Shown: positions 34,301-45,386 of the stretch, piece by piece
Layout of the letters: each line of letters opens with the position of its first letter
Position numbering within the stretch: position 1 is the stretch's first letter
Assembly (NCBI GenBank): GCA_033807775.1
Contig: CM066315.1
Coordinates: forward strand, 62,814,320-62,878,319
Source: Saussurea involucrata
Taxonomy: Eukaryota > Streptophyta > Magnoliopsida > Asterales > Asteraceae
DNA: 64,000 nucleotides
Direction of reading: 5' to 3'
Program-made: the position numbers and the translations under genes
The notes under the pieces: generated by a model
What the model was told of the DNA's origin: nothing
The model's database searches: none
What the model saw: the letters and a program-made list of their open reading frames with translations, nothing else

Positions 34301-36062
34301 GATCACGTACCCCTCACGACAACTGAAGGATCACGAGACGCGATACCCTACTCACGATTTGGAATTGGCGGTCGTGGTTTTCGCGTTGAAAATTTGGCGG
34401 CATTATCTCTATGGGACGAAGTGTCAGATTTTCACGGATCACAAAAGTCTTTTCCATCTCTTTACTAAAAAAGAGTTGAATATGCGCCAAAGAAGGTGGG
34501 TCGAGTTGTTGATGGACTACGATTGTACGTGGTGGCCGACGCCTTGAGTCGGAAGGAGAGGAATGAGACCGCCAAAATTGTGGCCATGAGGGCCGAGGTG
34601 ACGTTTAATTTGGTGGCTGAGATAAAGAGATGTCAAGCTGAAGCTTTAGCAACGGAGAATCTTAATAAAGAAGGGATGGTAGGACAAACGACCTCTTTAA
34701 TAGAGGATAGTCAAGGGATGAGATGTTTCGATGGAAGGATCTGGGTTCCGAAGCTCGGAGAGCTTTGGAACGTGATTTTGGAAGAAGCGCACAAGTCAAA
34801 GTATTCCATTCATCCAGGAACAAATAAAATGTACGGGGATCTACGTCAGGATTATTGGTGGCCCGGTATGAAGAAGGACATAGCATATTTCGTGGAAAGG
34901 TGTATGACATGTCTACGGGTGAAGATCAAACATCAGTGACCATATGAAAAACTTCAATCTTTGGAAATACCAATGTGGAAGTGGGATCAGATTACGATGG
35001 ACTTCGTAACTCATTTGCCTAAGACTCCAAAGGGTTATGACACGATATGGGTGATCGTGGATCGACTTACTAAATCGGCGCACTTCCTACCCATAAAAGA
35101 ACCATACCCGTTGGAAAAGTTAGCGAAGTTGTATATTGATGAGATAGTAACTCGTCATGGTGTGCCTTCGTCGATAGTGTCAGATCGAGATAGAAATTTC
35201 ACCTCTGCATTCTGGAGAAGTTTCTAGAGAGGAATGGGGTCGCAAATCAAGATGAGTACCGCGTATCATCCTCAGACCGACGATCAGAGCGAGCGGACAA
35301 TCCAGGCATTGGAGGATATGCTAAGGGCATGTGCTCTGTATTTTCAAGGTTCATGGGAGAAACACTTGCCATTGGTCGAGTTCGCCTACAACAACAGTTA
35401 TCACTCGACTATCAAGGCAGCGCCGTATGAGGTGCTCTACGGTAGGAAATGTCGAACACCCTTGTGTTGGAATGAGGTTGGGGAAAGGCAGCTGGTTGGG
35501 CCAAAGATTGTACAAATGGCCTCGAACAACATAATCCAGGTGCGGGAAAGGTTGAAGGTCACTCGCGACCGACAGAGGAGTTATGCGGATAGAAGACGAA
35601 GAGACATAGAGTTTCAAGTCGGGGATAATGTGCTGCTAAAGATATCTCCACGGAAGGGAGTTGTATGTTTTGGGAAGCGGGGGAAGTTAAGTCCACGCTA
35701 CATCGGTCCGTTTGAAATCACGGAGCGGATTAGGGAAGTGGCGTACAGGTTGAATTTGCCCGACGAGTTGCAGCGCATTCACAATGCGTTTCACGTTTCA
35801 AATTTAAGGAAGTGCCTGGCGGATGTAGATAAGGTCGTACCGCTAAAAGATATAAGAGTAGACGAGAAATTGAACTTTGTAGAAGAGCCCGAAGCCATTT
35901 CGGATTGTAAAGTGAAAAGGTTGAGGAACAAGGAGATCAACCTTGTAAAAGCTCAGTAGCGATACCATAAAGGTCAAGAAGCTACTTGGGAAGTGGAATC
36001 CGAGATGAGGGCCAAGTACCTGCATCTATTCGACCAAGGAATTCCGGGGACGGAATTCTTTT
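31311..36062 (+). pseudogene. Element D gag-pol, multiple stops and frameshifts
   Basis: Gag opens at ATG 31311 (MAGRTLRSR). Recognisable order: Gag core (VYWWDAETGG, 31985-32035), zinc knuckle traces (CFQCVSAGHM near 32595), protease start VVTGTFLINS (about 32765) with the DSGA motif interrupted by a stop at 32819. RT (33375-34140) has RMCIDYRELNK, SKIDLRSGYHQ and VFIDDILVFS intact. RNase H (34210-34550) is missing its N-terminal Asp region to a TAG and has an internal loss before the VADALSRK motif. The integrase finger (34790-34930) and core (34980-35330) carry WVIVDRLTKSAHF and SDRDRNF; DDQSERTIQ keeps the Glu. The chromodomain-like tail ends near 36030. At least eight stops or frame changes are present, so it is inactive. 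Confidence 0.93.
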
Positions 36063-36076
36063 AAAAGGGGGAGTGT

Positions 36077-37700
36077 TGTAACAACTGTGCCGTAAGTTTA
36101 AAAAAAATGGTGAAGTTGTGGTTTAAGTGTAAAGAATGGTGGGAATGGTGTCTAAAGCATGAAGCTAGTAAAGGGAAGTGGCATGTTGTTGAAAGATATT
36201 TAAAGGAAGCAATCCCTAGAAATTCCTTACTCTAAGACATTTATTGCGGCTGAAGAAATCGGGAGCTAGAGGAAGAAGAGAGGAGGATTGAAGTCTGCAA
36301 AGAATCAGCAAGAAACTTCTTGGGGAATTCGATTCCAAGTAAGTTATTCATCTCCTCACAACCCTCTTAAGTCTTGTTTTGATTTGAGAATGAGTAAACA
36401 CCTGAAATAGTAGTCTGTGTCCCTTTATTGAGGAAAACTTTTGATTTCGCTTCAAGTGAGGGATTAAGGGTTGGTTGAACCGATTTAAATGGTGGTATAA
36501 GGTTTGGTTAATAACCCAAACAATTATTTTAATGAGTCTATAGGCGAAAATCTATGTTTCTGATCTGTTAGAGGGGTTTGGGTGTTTGGGTGCGGCGTAC
36601 GGATATCGCCTCTTTTTCCGGATGCGGATCGCTTTCCGGACAAGTTCCGGAAGTGTAGTTTTCCGGTAGAGTCCGTATTATTTTAGTTTTCCGGATAGGA
36701 ATGATGGTTTTAGAAAGTTGGTTTCTGGATAGAAGTTCCGGAAATCTGAGTGTCGGAAGTCGGTATCCAGACAACTTTTCCGGATGAGTATCCGGAGTAC
36801 GAGAGTGTCCGAAAACTATGTTTTTCCGGGAAGTTGTTGTTGATAAGTGGCTTGGTAATTTTAGGTGCTAGGTTCGGGTTGGTTCGTTCGAGAGTAGGAC
36901 GTGAGCTTATCAAACCACAACAAGCAGGTGAGTTCCATATTACATTCTATATGTGAAATGGCATGTTAAACGTTTTATCACACTATCAATTTTGGCATGA
37001 CATGCGAACATGGTCTCATTATAAGCTCGCTACTATTTCTTCACTTGATACGAACTGTTGATATGCATTGTTATGTTACGCATAGCCTTGGTTGTTTGCC
37101 TATATGGAGTCGGGTCGCACAGTGTGAGTAGTGTACATTGGGATCGGACGGCCCCTTGGGAGTTGAGATATTAAATTAGTGTGCATGGAATCCGTTTCCT
37201 ACACAAGAGAGCATCGGGGAGTCTGCTTGGGCCCCGATGACGAGAGGGGAGTCTGCTTGGGCCCCGATCCTGATTGTTGAAGTGGTCTACGAACACTGTG
37301 CTAATACCCGTGTCTGGATGGAATTAACATTGGGCTTGCGGGCCGTTAAAGTATTATTTTATGCATGCTTGTGTAAATCGTTTTCTAAGGGAATTCACTA
37401 GACCATATGGTCTAACCCTCGCTTTTCAAAACTAAAACTTTTCAGGGAAGCGCTTTAGTGGTGCTTCGAGTCAAGCAAAGGAGAAGTGTTGAGGTTAGAA
37501 GCGGAGGCTTCGGCATAAGGAGCACTGTAGTTCCTTAGAATCTTGTTTTTAGATAGATCTCGGTCGTGGATAGTATACCTTCCGCTGCCAATTTTGAGTT
37601 GTTTTGTCTTGTAATGATCAGCTATGAATCTTTCTTGTAATTGGACCCGTTTGGGAAAATATATATATTATTGCATGGTTGGAAATTTTGGGTTGTTACA
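36077..37700 (+). repeat. 3' LTR of element D
   Basis: Begins TGTAACAACTGTGCC, ends GTTGTTACA, followed by the AATTA duplication. CCGG cluster at about 36598-36825. Confidence 0.93.
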
Positions 37701-37730
37701 AATTAATATTATCATACGATTTTTTTTTGG

Positions 37731-37943
37731 ATGGAAGATGAATTTATTCTTACTTCTATGGATAACAAGACTTTTGTTAACGATGTATTTGCCGATTTTG
37801 CGTTACCCCTCGATTGTATGAATGATACAGTTCCAGATGAAGATTTCTTCTCCGACGACATGGTGGTTGATTCGCAACAGGTTTCTCCGACCGACAGCCG
37901 GTTAACCGACGATCTGTACATGAATTTTTATGAATGGGTATGA
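37731..37943 (+). CDS. Short acidic ORF, possible FAR1-type N-terminal exon
   Basis: Seventy codons, strongly acidic, beginning MEDEF. The FAR1-like fragment at 24062 begins MEDEQ and is also acidic. Both reach the bases ATGAATG directly before or at a potential GT donor (24306; about 37936). This ORF starts 25 bases after the AATTA duplication of element D, so it lies in the DNA that D interrupted. No FAR1 domain follows; a tandem repeat does. Could equally be a chance ORF. Confidence 0.35.
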   Translation: MEDEFILTSMDNKTFVNDVFADFALPLDCMNDTVPDEDFFSDDMVVDSQQVSPTDSRLTDDLYMNFYEWV

Positions 37944-38238
37944 GCTGTTATTGTATTACAGTTATAGAGTTTTTAAACGGTTATGAAATTTTTCGAATGA
38001 GTATGAATTGTTCTTGTATTACAATTATGAATTTTTTGTAATTGACTATAAAATTTTATGAAAGGTTATGAATGAGTACGAACTCTTCTTGTATTACAGT
38101 TATGAATTTTTTGTAAATGGTATTTAAATTTAAGAAGGTTATGAATGAGTATGAAATGTTCTTGTATTATAGTTATGATTTTTTAAACTGGTTATGAATG
38201 AGTATGCACTATTATTGTATTGCAGTTATGAAATTTTT
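37934..38238 (+). repeat. Degenerate tandem repeat, about 55-65-bp units
   Basis: Five to six units built from GGTTATGAATGAGTATGAA, then TTCTTGTATTACAGTTATGA, then TTTTTTGTAA. Non-coding, AT-rich; it follows the potential donor site of the ORF above. Confidence 0.85.
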
Positions 38239-38241
38239 ATT

Positions 38242-39259
38242 CAGGCCCGTTCCTGACATTTTTTAGGCCCTGGGCAAGATGTAAAAATGGACCCTCAATA
38301 ACTACAGTTTTTTCAATATATTGTTGATATCATCAAAAATAACATTGAATTTAAGAAATATTAATTTATATAAAACCGTTTTCCCGGTATTTCTAGCGCT
38401 CAATCAGAAGTTATTTCAAAACTAATATTATCTATCATATCATTTTTATATAACATCGTCAATTCGTTCAACCATTAAAGGCATCTTATGATATGACTTT
38501 AATGTATAGATTTAAATCATTTGAGGTCATTATGTTGACCATTCAGAGTAACACTTTAAATAAATCAACATAAGTCAGTTGAGTTTATACATGTTACCTG
38601 GTGTTAATGATTTTCATCACCGTTTAAACTTTTAGAGTTGAAACGAACTTTTTTAGAACCATTAATCTTAGAATCAAAAGTTCATGTTGGTGTTATAGTT
38701 TGAGAATCTATTCTCGATTTAGAGATAAGAGAGTACTTAAGATCCATGCACTCAATATTAGGTAATGAGTCAATAATGTATGAAAAAAAAGATAGTTTGA
38801 AATCCTGAATATAGATAAAGTTGGGTTGTCTCATATAGTTGGTAATTGTTTTCAATAGATAGGAGTTTTCTTAGTTAATAACAAGAAATCTACTATATTC
38901 TAATACAAAAATAAAATTTATGCGGATTGAATAATCAAAAGAGTATGTGAAAGATGAGTAATAGAGTATATAACAAGGTTTCTAGGCAAAAATAATTTTT
39001 AGATATTAGTACTAGATAAAAAAACTTAAAAGAAATAATGAGCAAATGAAAGACCAATTACCTTTTTACAAAACGTATTGTCTGATGTAATCAATTAATA
39101 CCCTAATATAATGCTAAATTCATTTTGGGTCTTATTATATGCTAGTTTTTTTTGTCTTTTTTATTTACAATTTTTTTAAATACTACTATATAATACATAC
39201 TTAAAAAATTTGGGCCCTAGGCGTACGCCCGGCCCGCCCTCCCGTAGGGACGACCCTAG
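38242..39259. mobile_element. hAT-like non-autonomous DNA element (tentative)
   Basis: Left end CAGGCCCGTTCCTGA and right end (reverse complement) CTAGGGTCGTCCCTA are imperfect inverted repeats. The subterminal GGCCC word is shared (GGCCCTGGGC on the left, GGGCCCTAGGC on the right). The interior is 1 kb, AT-rich and without a gene. No clear target duplication was found. Confidence 0.5.
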
Positions 39260-39290
39260 CATGATTATGAATGAGCATGTATGGTTATTA

Positions 39291-39664
39291 GAGCATCTCC
39301 AACAGCATTGTTAAAATAGAAAAAAAATGAGTTTTTGTTTGCTATTCTTCTCCAATAGCATTGTTATCTTGTTTGCTAAAATAGAGATTCGTGGAAAAAT
39401 CTCTAAATATAGAGAACTCTCTATAATTCTCTAAATAGGAGAGAGAAATAATTATTTTATTCAACCCACCAATAACATAAATCTTATATGAAGTTTTTCT
39501 TTTAAAGTGTATTGAGAATATAAATTAAACTATTATATTAATATAATTTGTGTTAAAATCTCTAAAATAGCAAAGTTGTTGGAGATGAATGTAACTATTT
39601 TTAGAGATTTTAACATTTGATTCTCTATTTTACAAAAATTATAGAAAACCTGTTGGAGATGCTC
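39291..39664. mobile_element. MITE, PIF/Harbinger-like (TTA target duplication)
   Basis: 374 bp with perfect terminal inverted repeat GAGCATCTCCAACAG / CTGTTGGAGATGCTC and TTA at 39288-39290 and 39665-39667. A three-base TWA duplication is typical of PIF/Harbinger (Tourist-like) MITEs. AT-rich interior. Confidence 0.85.
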
Positions 39665-39881
39665 TTACTTATTAGTATTTCATTTATTAAGAAGTTAATA
39701 ATTTTTAAGAATATTTTGAATTATTCCTAAAAATACGTAATCGGTTATATGATAACCGAATAAGATATTTAAAGAATTAAAAAAATATGAATTATTCCTA
39801 AAATTACGAATTTAGGAAAAAAGACTCAAATATTTTTGGTTGTAAGTTTGTAACATTTTTTGGTTGTATAAATGAATTAGC

Positions 39882-40508
<627 letters not shown>

Positions 40509-40532
40509 TATATATATATATATATATATATA

Positions 40533-40756
40533 AGCTTAAGATCATGTGAGACCAGACTATTTCCGTGAGACCGTGAGACCAAAATATTAACACTAAATCT
40601 TCACAGCAAAAGACTGTGAAGGTACTGTGATGGTAAACCTTCACAGTGTTTTGCTGTGAAAGTTTGCTATTTTTCTTACCTTCACAATGAATCACTGTGA
40701 AGGTTTAGTGTTAATTTTTTGGTCTCACGAAAACAGGTTGGTCTCACGTGAACCCA

Positions 40757-40760
<4 letters not shown>
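40533..40760. mobile_element. TAF6b: second GTGAGACC-family element
   Basis: Between TA tracts. The left terminus has GTGAGACC, 11 bases, GTGAGACC, GTGAGACC. The right end is AGGGTTGGGTTCACGTGAG in reverse complement. Interior CTGTGAAGG words as in TAF6a. Confidence 0.82.
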
Positions 40761-40793
<33 letters not shown>

Positions 40794-40797
<4 letters not shown>

Positions 40798-41032
40798 CTG
40801 GGTTCACGTAAGACCAGTCTGTTTTCGTGAGACCGTGAGACCGCGAAATTAACACTAAACTTTCACAGTGATTCATTGTGAAGATAACAAAAACAACAAA
40901 CCTTCACAGCAAAAACACTGTGAAGGTTTACCATCACAGTACCTTCACAGTCTTTTGCTGTGAAGGTTTAGTGTTAATTTTTTGGTCTCACGGTCTCACG
41001 GAAATAGTTTGGTCTCACATGATCTCAAGTTT
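40794..41032. mobile_element. TAF6c: third GTGAGACC-family element, inverted relative to TAF6b
   Basis: The left end (GGGCTGGGTTCACGTAAG) corresponds to the right end of TAF6b; the right end matches TAF6b's left end. Only a 33-bp TA tract separates the two, giving a palindrome of about 230-bp arms. Confidence 0.82.
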
Positions 41033-41053
41033 ATATATATATATATATATATA

Positions 41054-41080
41054 CTAGTTGTGTACCCGTGCAATGCGATG
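41054..41080 (-). other. Possible Helitron 3' terminus (minus strand)
   Basis: On the minus strand GCACGGGTACACAACTAG is followed by T. This fits the CTRR-T end of Helitrons; the upstream hairpin is imperfect here (GCATTGCACGGG). If real, the Helitron would extend rightward over the isopropylmalate synthase fragment. No 5' end was identified. Confidence 0.35.
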
Positions 41081-41336
41081 AGATTTAAAAGTTTCATCAA
41101 GATTTATTTAATTTCGAAATCTAGATTTACTTAATTTCGAAATCTCAAACTCTTTAAAGATGTCATTATGTCCGCTACATTTTTACATACATTCGATTTA
41201 AATATCCATCCATAAGATTTACTACACACCACGAACCAATCCACACATCTATAACACATCTCTGATCTACAACCACTAAACACAGATACAACATATACAA
41301 TGTATAAAATTCCAACAGGAGATGAAAAAACAACCT

Positions 41337-41901
41337 CAAAAGCATGGCGTCCACTGTGCAAGAAAACGTAATTTTTTGTAAAGAAGTAGATATATATCAG
41401 AGAGTAGGCCATGATAATCAACCGACTTTACATAATTCATCACACGTAAGTTTTCCGAGTGTAAGTCCAGATTCATCGATCGGTGAAGTCCGATATCTTC
41501 TGGAGACATGATTTCATATGTGCTTTTGTTCTTTAGCATTCCGTCCTACGTACAAAATAGAAAACAAACAAGGTTAATTATATCTAGCCATGATCAATTG
41601 TAAATCAAGTAGTAATAACTAATAAGTAGCCATGATCAATAGTAAATTAACCACATGATATGTGTAGTGTGTTTCTTAATTAAAGACCAACCTGGTGGAT
41701 TTCACTTTCATGAGAAAAAGCATTGGCACCAACAATAGCCTTGTGTGGTTGCACCTGCGCATTCCGGTGTACTCCAGATAGTTAACATCCGGAGCAATTA
41801 AGGTTGAACTAATTGAAACTTAATTAATTATTCTTGAAGTAGATATACCATCTTGCTAGCCATGACAATATGTCTTGTATATTTTGTGGTCATTGCCACC
41901 T
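41337..41901 (-). pseudogene. 2-isopropylmalate synthase (LeuA/IPMS-like) gene fragment, four exons
   Basis: Plant IPMS condenses acetyl-CoA with 2-ketoisovalerate in plastid leucine synthesis; MAM synthases are close relatives. Minus-strand pieces in order: exon at about 41901-41849, YTRHIVMASKM, then a GT donor; about 41783-41691, EYTGMR then VQPHKAIVGANAF and SHESEIHQ, donor after CAG; 41545-41446, DGMLKNKSTYEIMSPEDIGL, then a one-base slip to ESGLTLGKL; 41353 downward, GRHAFE. Introns have GT-AG ends (for example 41445-41354, TAC|GTGTG to GCACAG|TGG). These blocks are the conserved C-terminal part of the catalytic barrel. Only a central segment is present, with frameshifts at EYTGMR/VQPHK and in the third exon, so it is a non-functional captured or relic fragment. 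The retained introns rule out a processed copy. Confidence 0.82.
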
Positions 41902-41973
41902 ATATATGCTTAATAAAAAGTGAGGCATCCATTGATTAATTTTATATTAAAACCTTTATGTGAGCTTATAACA

Positions 41974-42075
41974 ATGTTCTAAATGACGTAAGGTGTGGCG
42001 TGGCAGCGAGGTCAAACCTCAAGCGTTACGAGTTACGACGAGGCCACGACGTTTTTCAAGACATGCCCTAAGGCG
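41974..42075. mobile_element. Fragment of the GTTCTAAA-ended repeat
   Basis: GTTCTAAATGACGTAAGG followed by GTGGCGTGGC and other GC-rich text, like the ends of the repeat at 26245-26610. Only one end is seen. Confidence 0.45.
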
Positions 42076-42382
42076 GCATATATATACATACACACTTGTG
42101 TGTGTTAGTTTTTTGAATAATACCGTAGAACAAAATAAATTCATGTAAAGTAATAAAACAAAAAGACCATTGATCCAAATATATAAAGCTTACAGAAAAT
42201 GACATCAAGAGTGCAAAATCAAGGGTAAATCTCTTGAATCTTTACTCACCACTTTCTTCAATTCTCAAAGAATTCGCGTTCGACTCTTCGTGTACGAGAA
42301 TGAGAGTAAATATTTACCCAATATAGGGTTTTTAGTTTTTAGTTTTTAGTTTTTAAGTTTCCTTTTTATGTGTATTTGAATC
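42076..42382. other. Non-coding spacer
   Basis: AT-rich, no gene seen. Holds a (GTTTTTA)n stretch at about 42328-42358. The last five bases before the LTR, GAATC, are the candidate target duplication of element E. Confidence 0.5.
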
Positions 42383-42702
42383 TGTGAGTCCCATTTAAAC
42401 AAGGCAACGATTCATATATTGTAGAAGATTGTAACAAGAAGGGATAATATATAGACAAAGTGGTGTATTATTGATGAAGAACTAACTAGAGAGAGAATGG
42501 ATCTCTCTCTAGTTTACACACACTTACACCTTAGCCTACATTGTAATGAGATTCTTACAAACCCTAATTACACACACTATTCTATAAATACCCCCTTGTT
42601 ACACTATTAAGCCCAAGCCCATATTACTATACCCAAGCCCATATAACAATTAATACCCCTTTACAAAACTATCTTATAATTAGGACATTTTGTGTCCTAA
42701 CA
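42383..42702 (-). repeat. 3' LTR of element E
   Basis: Plus-strand ends TGTGAG and CTAACA, so the minus-strand LTR runs TGTTAG...CTCACA. Purine tract at 42703-42713 (minus TAGGGGGAGAT). Confidence 0.85.
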
Positions 42703-43611
42703 ATCTCCCCCTATAGTTTTGTAAAGGAATCACCATTCTCGAAAGATCTTCAGTTCTTCTCCCCCTTGATTTCTTTAGAAACCATAGTGATGCAATTCTT
42801 CAAATGTAGTCTAGGCTCCCCCTTGAAATAAGCTCTTACTCTTTATATTTCAACCTTGACAAATCGGATTCAATGCCTCGACCGAGTGCACGAAAAACAT
42901 CTTCATAAATGTGGAAACTCTAGCTCGTATCGATAAGCTCACAAGAAAGATAACGAGCGAGTTGTTGCGTGACAAACCAAAGTGCAATCTCAGTTTAGAA
43001 CACCAAATCCGTCGATAAGCCGCGAGTTGAATAGGAATTCAGCTTAAGAGCGTGATTCGGATTTGCTCGGAGGAGGAAACATAATGAAGCATACACTACA
43101 AGGTAGGGTTTAGAAGAACCAAACAATTAACATTGTTCACCAACCGTAGAAAAATGCTCATCCCCAAAATATCAGAACACTGAATGATGAAAATCCGGAA
43201 CTTCAATCTGCAAGAAATAGCTGAATAATTATAAGCACTCAAGAGTCTGAATCACAACCAAAGCACCAGAACAACGATTGCAAGCACTCACAATTCTAAT
43301 TGATCAGGTCAGAAGAATGATTAAGAGCACTCAAAGGTCTAGCATCGTCAACAAAACTCCAGAATAATGATTACAAATGCTCAAACGTCTAATCCAATTC
43401 AACCAAAGACTGAATTCCAACACACATCTTCTGAAAAATCTTGGCAAACTTGAGCTCCTTTAAAATTGACAGTTGCAATATGTATGTGACAGCCTAAATA
43501 TGGGAATGATGTCACACACGCTTTATACTAAACACCATGAACAATGCCCCCCCTCCTGAGACTAAACACATGCTTTATTTTTCTGAATGGGTGATTACTT
43601 GGGCGAGGATA

Positions 43612-43819
43612 CCCTTTTTTATCTCAGCCTTGCGATAACTCCCTCTTATCGCAAGCTATATCTGCAATAAAACCCTTTGTCGCAACTCAAACATTGTCGC
43701 AACCGCACACTTTATCTCAACTTAAATCTTGTCTCAACTCAAGTCTTGTCGCAACCCAGAGTTTGATGCAAGCAACTTTGTCGCAAAAGGAAATCTTGTC
43801 GCAACAAAGAGGTTGCGAT
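43612..43819 (-). repeat. TTGCGATAA iteron cluster in element E (left half)
   Basis: About a dozen GTCGCAA/TTATCGCAA/TTGCGATAA-type words, loosely spaced. The cluster resumes at 47317 after the hAT-like insertion. Confidence 0.8.
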
Positions 43820-44152
43820 TAGGCATGGCAACGGGGCGGGTATGGGGCGGGGTTCCCCATCCCCGGCCCCGGCCCTGGCCCCGGTTTTTGATAACGACCC
43901 CCGGCCCCGGGCGGGTACGGGGATTCCAATCCCGTCCCCGGTCAACTTTTGGTCAAGACCCGGTCAACTTTTGGTCAAGACCCATCACCACCATCTGCTT
44001 GCTTTCTTTCTTTCTTTCTGCAACTTTTTACCATGGATATGGATTCATATAATCCAGTGAGATTTTGCCACAAGAACTTGCATTTAAAAAACATTAACTT
44101 TGACTTTAAAGTTGAAGTATCATTAATGTGGTTCAAGAAATCTTGATTGGAG

Positions 44153-44202
<50 letters not shown>

Positions 44203-44206
<4 letters not shown>

Positions 44207-45055
44207 GTTCATTTGTTAACCTCACCTTTTGTGTTAACTTTGTTAACACCAATCAACCAATAACAAACCATTTAACATGGTGGTTTCAAATGTGTATATA
44301 ACCATTAAATAGGGGCATGGATGGAATTTTGTATTTGTTTTATGACATTGATTTATTAAGGGAGTTACAAACATCAAAATTTCCTTGATTCTAGTTATAT
44401 AATTTAATTCTCAAATATTTATAAGTTTTTAGTATCAAATTAGTGTATGAATTCATATTGTTGCATCATGAACATGAGCGATCAAAGTGTTTTTAACGAC
44501 GTTGAGGAGAGAGTAGACGTAGATATTCATTGGAATGATGAACATGATGAAACACAACACGATCAAATTGTTCATTTGAACATTTATGAACAATTTGATT
44601 ATGAACATGTGTTGAAAGTTTATGAACAATTTGATTATGAACATGTATTGAACAAATGTATCAAATCTTCATCTAATCTGGTCGTATAAGTTTATAGTTC
44701 GTGTGTGTTCATGCGTGGGTTTGTAGTTCACATAAACAAATTTATCAGATCTTCATGTAATCTGGTTGCATGGGTTAATAGTTCATGTGTGTTCATGTGT
44801 GGATAAATTGACCATATGTTGTTCATCATTAACCAATGTGTTAACATCAAATGAACACATTAAATACTACACATGGCCCAATTTCCACAAATACCCCTAA
44901 CATCGATGTTCATTTCATTAAATATTACACGTGACCCAATTTATAATTAATGTGCTAATTACTTTTGATCTCATCCGTCAGTTTTAACATTAATGGCTAA
45001 GATTTTGGTTAACAAAGTTAGCATGAAATATAGGGTTAACAAATGAACTCAACCC
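44203..45055 (+). mobile_element. TAF7: TA-flanked element, GTTAAC family, with small ORF
   Basis: TA tracts on both sides. Left GGTTCATTTGTTAACC, 11 bases, GTTAAC, then GTTAACACC. The right terminus in reverse complement is AGGGTTGAGTTCATTTG with the same words. An 80-codon ORF lies at 44447-44689 with MNMSDQSVFNDVEERVD and a duplicated YEQFDYEHVL block; it sits at the same distance from the terminus as the FAR1-like ORF in TAF2. The relation is uncertain. Confidence 0.78.
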
Positions 45056-45068
45056 TATATATATATAT

Positions 45069-45377
45069 AGGTTCAAGGGAAAACCCTAAATAACTGGAAA
45101 ACCGGAAAACCACGAAAATACGGAGGAAAAAGTATACCAATATGGATGTCAAATTAACGAGAAAAATATGATCGTTTATTTGGTGTAATTTATTTCGTTC
45201 GAATTTTGTTTATTTTTCGTATTTTTCGATTAAAAAATTGGGGGGTGAGGTTTTTTAATTTAATTAATATTGTTGTAACCGTCCGACTAATCACATCCAT
45301 CAGATCATCTAATCTAACGGTTGATAAACTGTTTTTTAGTTTTCCATTTATTTGAGGTTTTCCCCTGAACCTCCCTC
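45069..45377. mobile_element. TAF8: TA-flanked element, GGAAAACC family
   Basis: Left AGGTTCAAG, GGAAAACC, 10 bases, GGAAAACC, GGAAAACC. Right in reverse complement: AGGTTCAGG, GGAAAACC, 10 bases, GGAAAACT. 309 bp, no gene. Confidence 0.82.
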
Positions 45378-45386
45378 TATATATAT

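Larger units (their letters stand above)
29392..37700 (+). mobile_element. Element D: Ty3/gypsy LTR retrotransposon, coding region decayed
   Basis: An 8.3-kb element with LTRs 29392-31025 (1634 bp) and 36077-37700 (1624 bp), starting TGTAACAAC and ending GTTGTTACA. The target duplication AATTA is at 29387-29391 and 37701-37705. PBS at 31028; purine tract AAAAGGGGGAG before the 3' LTR. Same family as element A: gag start MAGRTL, the repeated GGGAGTCTGCTTGGGCCCC word in the LTR, and the leader. The LTRs differ at many more sites than those of B, so it is older. Confidence 0.95.

Noticed and set aside
38242..39259. Clear hAT target duplication for this element
   Set aside because: The eight bases on each side do not match, so only the imperfect inverted ends support it.
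41131..41421. 96-codon minus ORF as a membrane protein gene
   Set aside because: It is mostly intron and flanking sequence; only the GRHAFE part belongs to the isopropylmalate synthase exon.
43845..43985. CG-rich block as a promoter CpG island
   Set aside because: It is the sub-end of the hAT-like element, with an inverted counterpart at 47140-47305.
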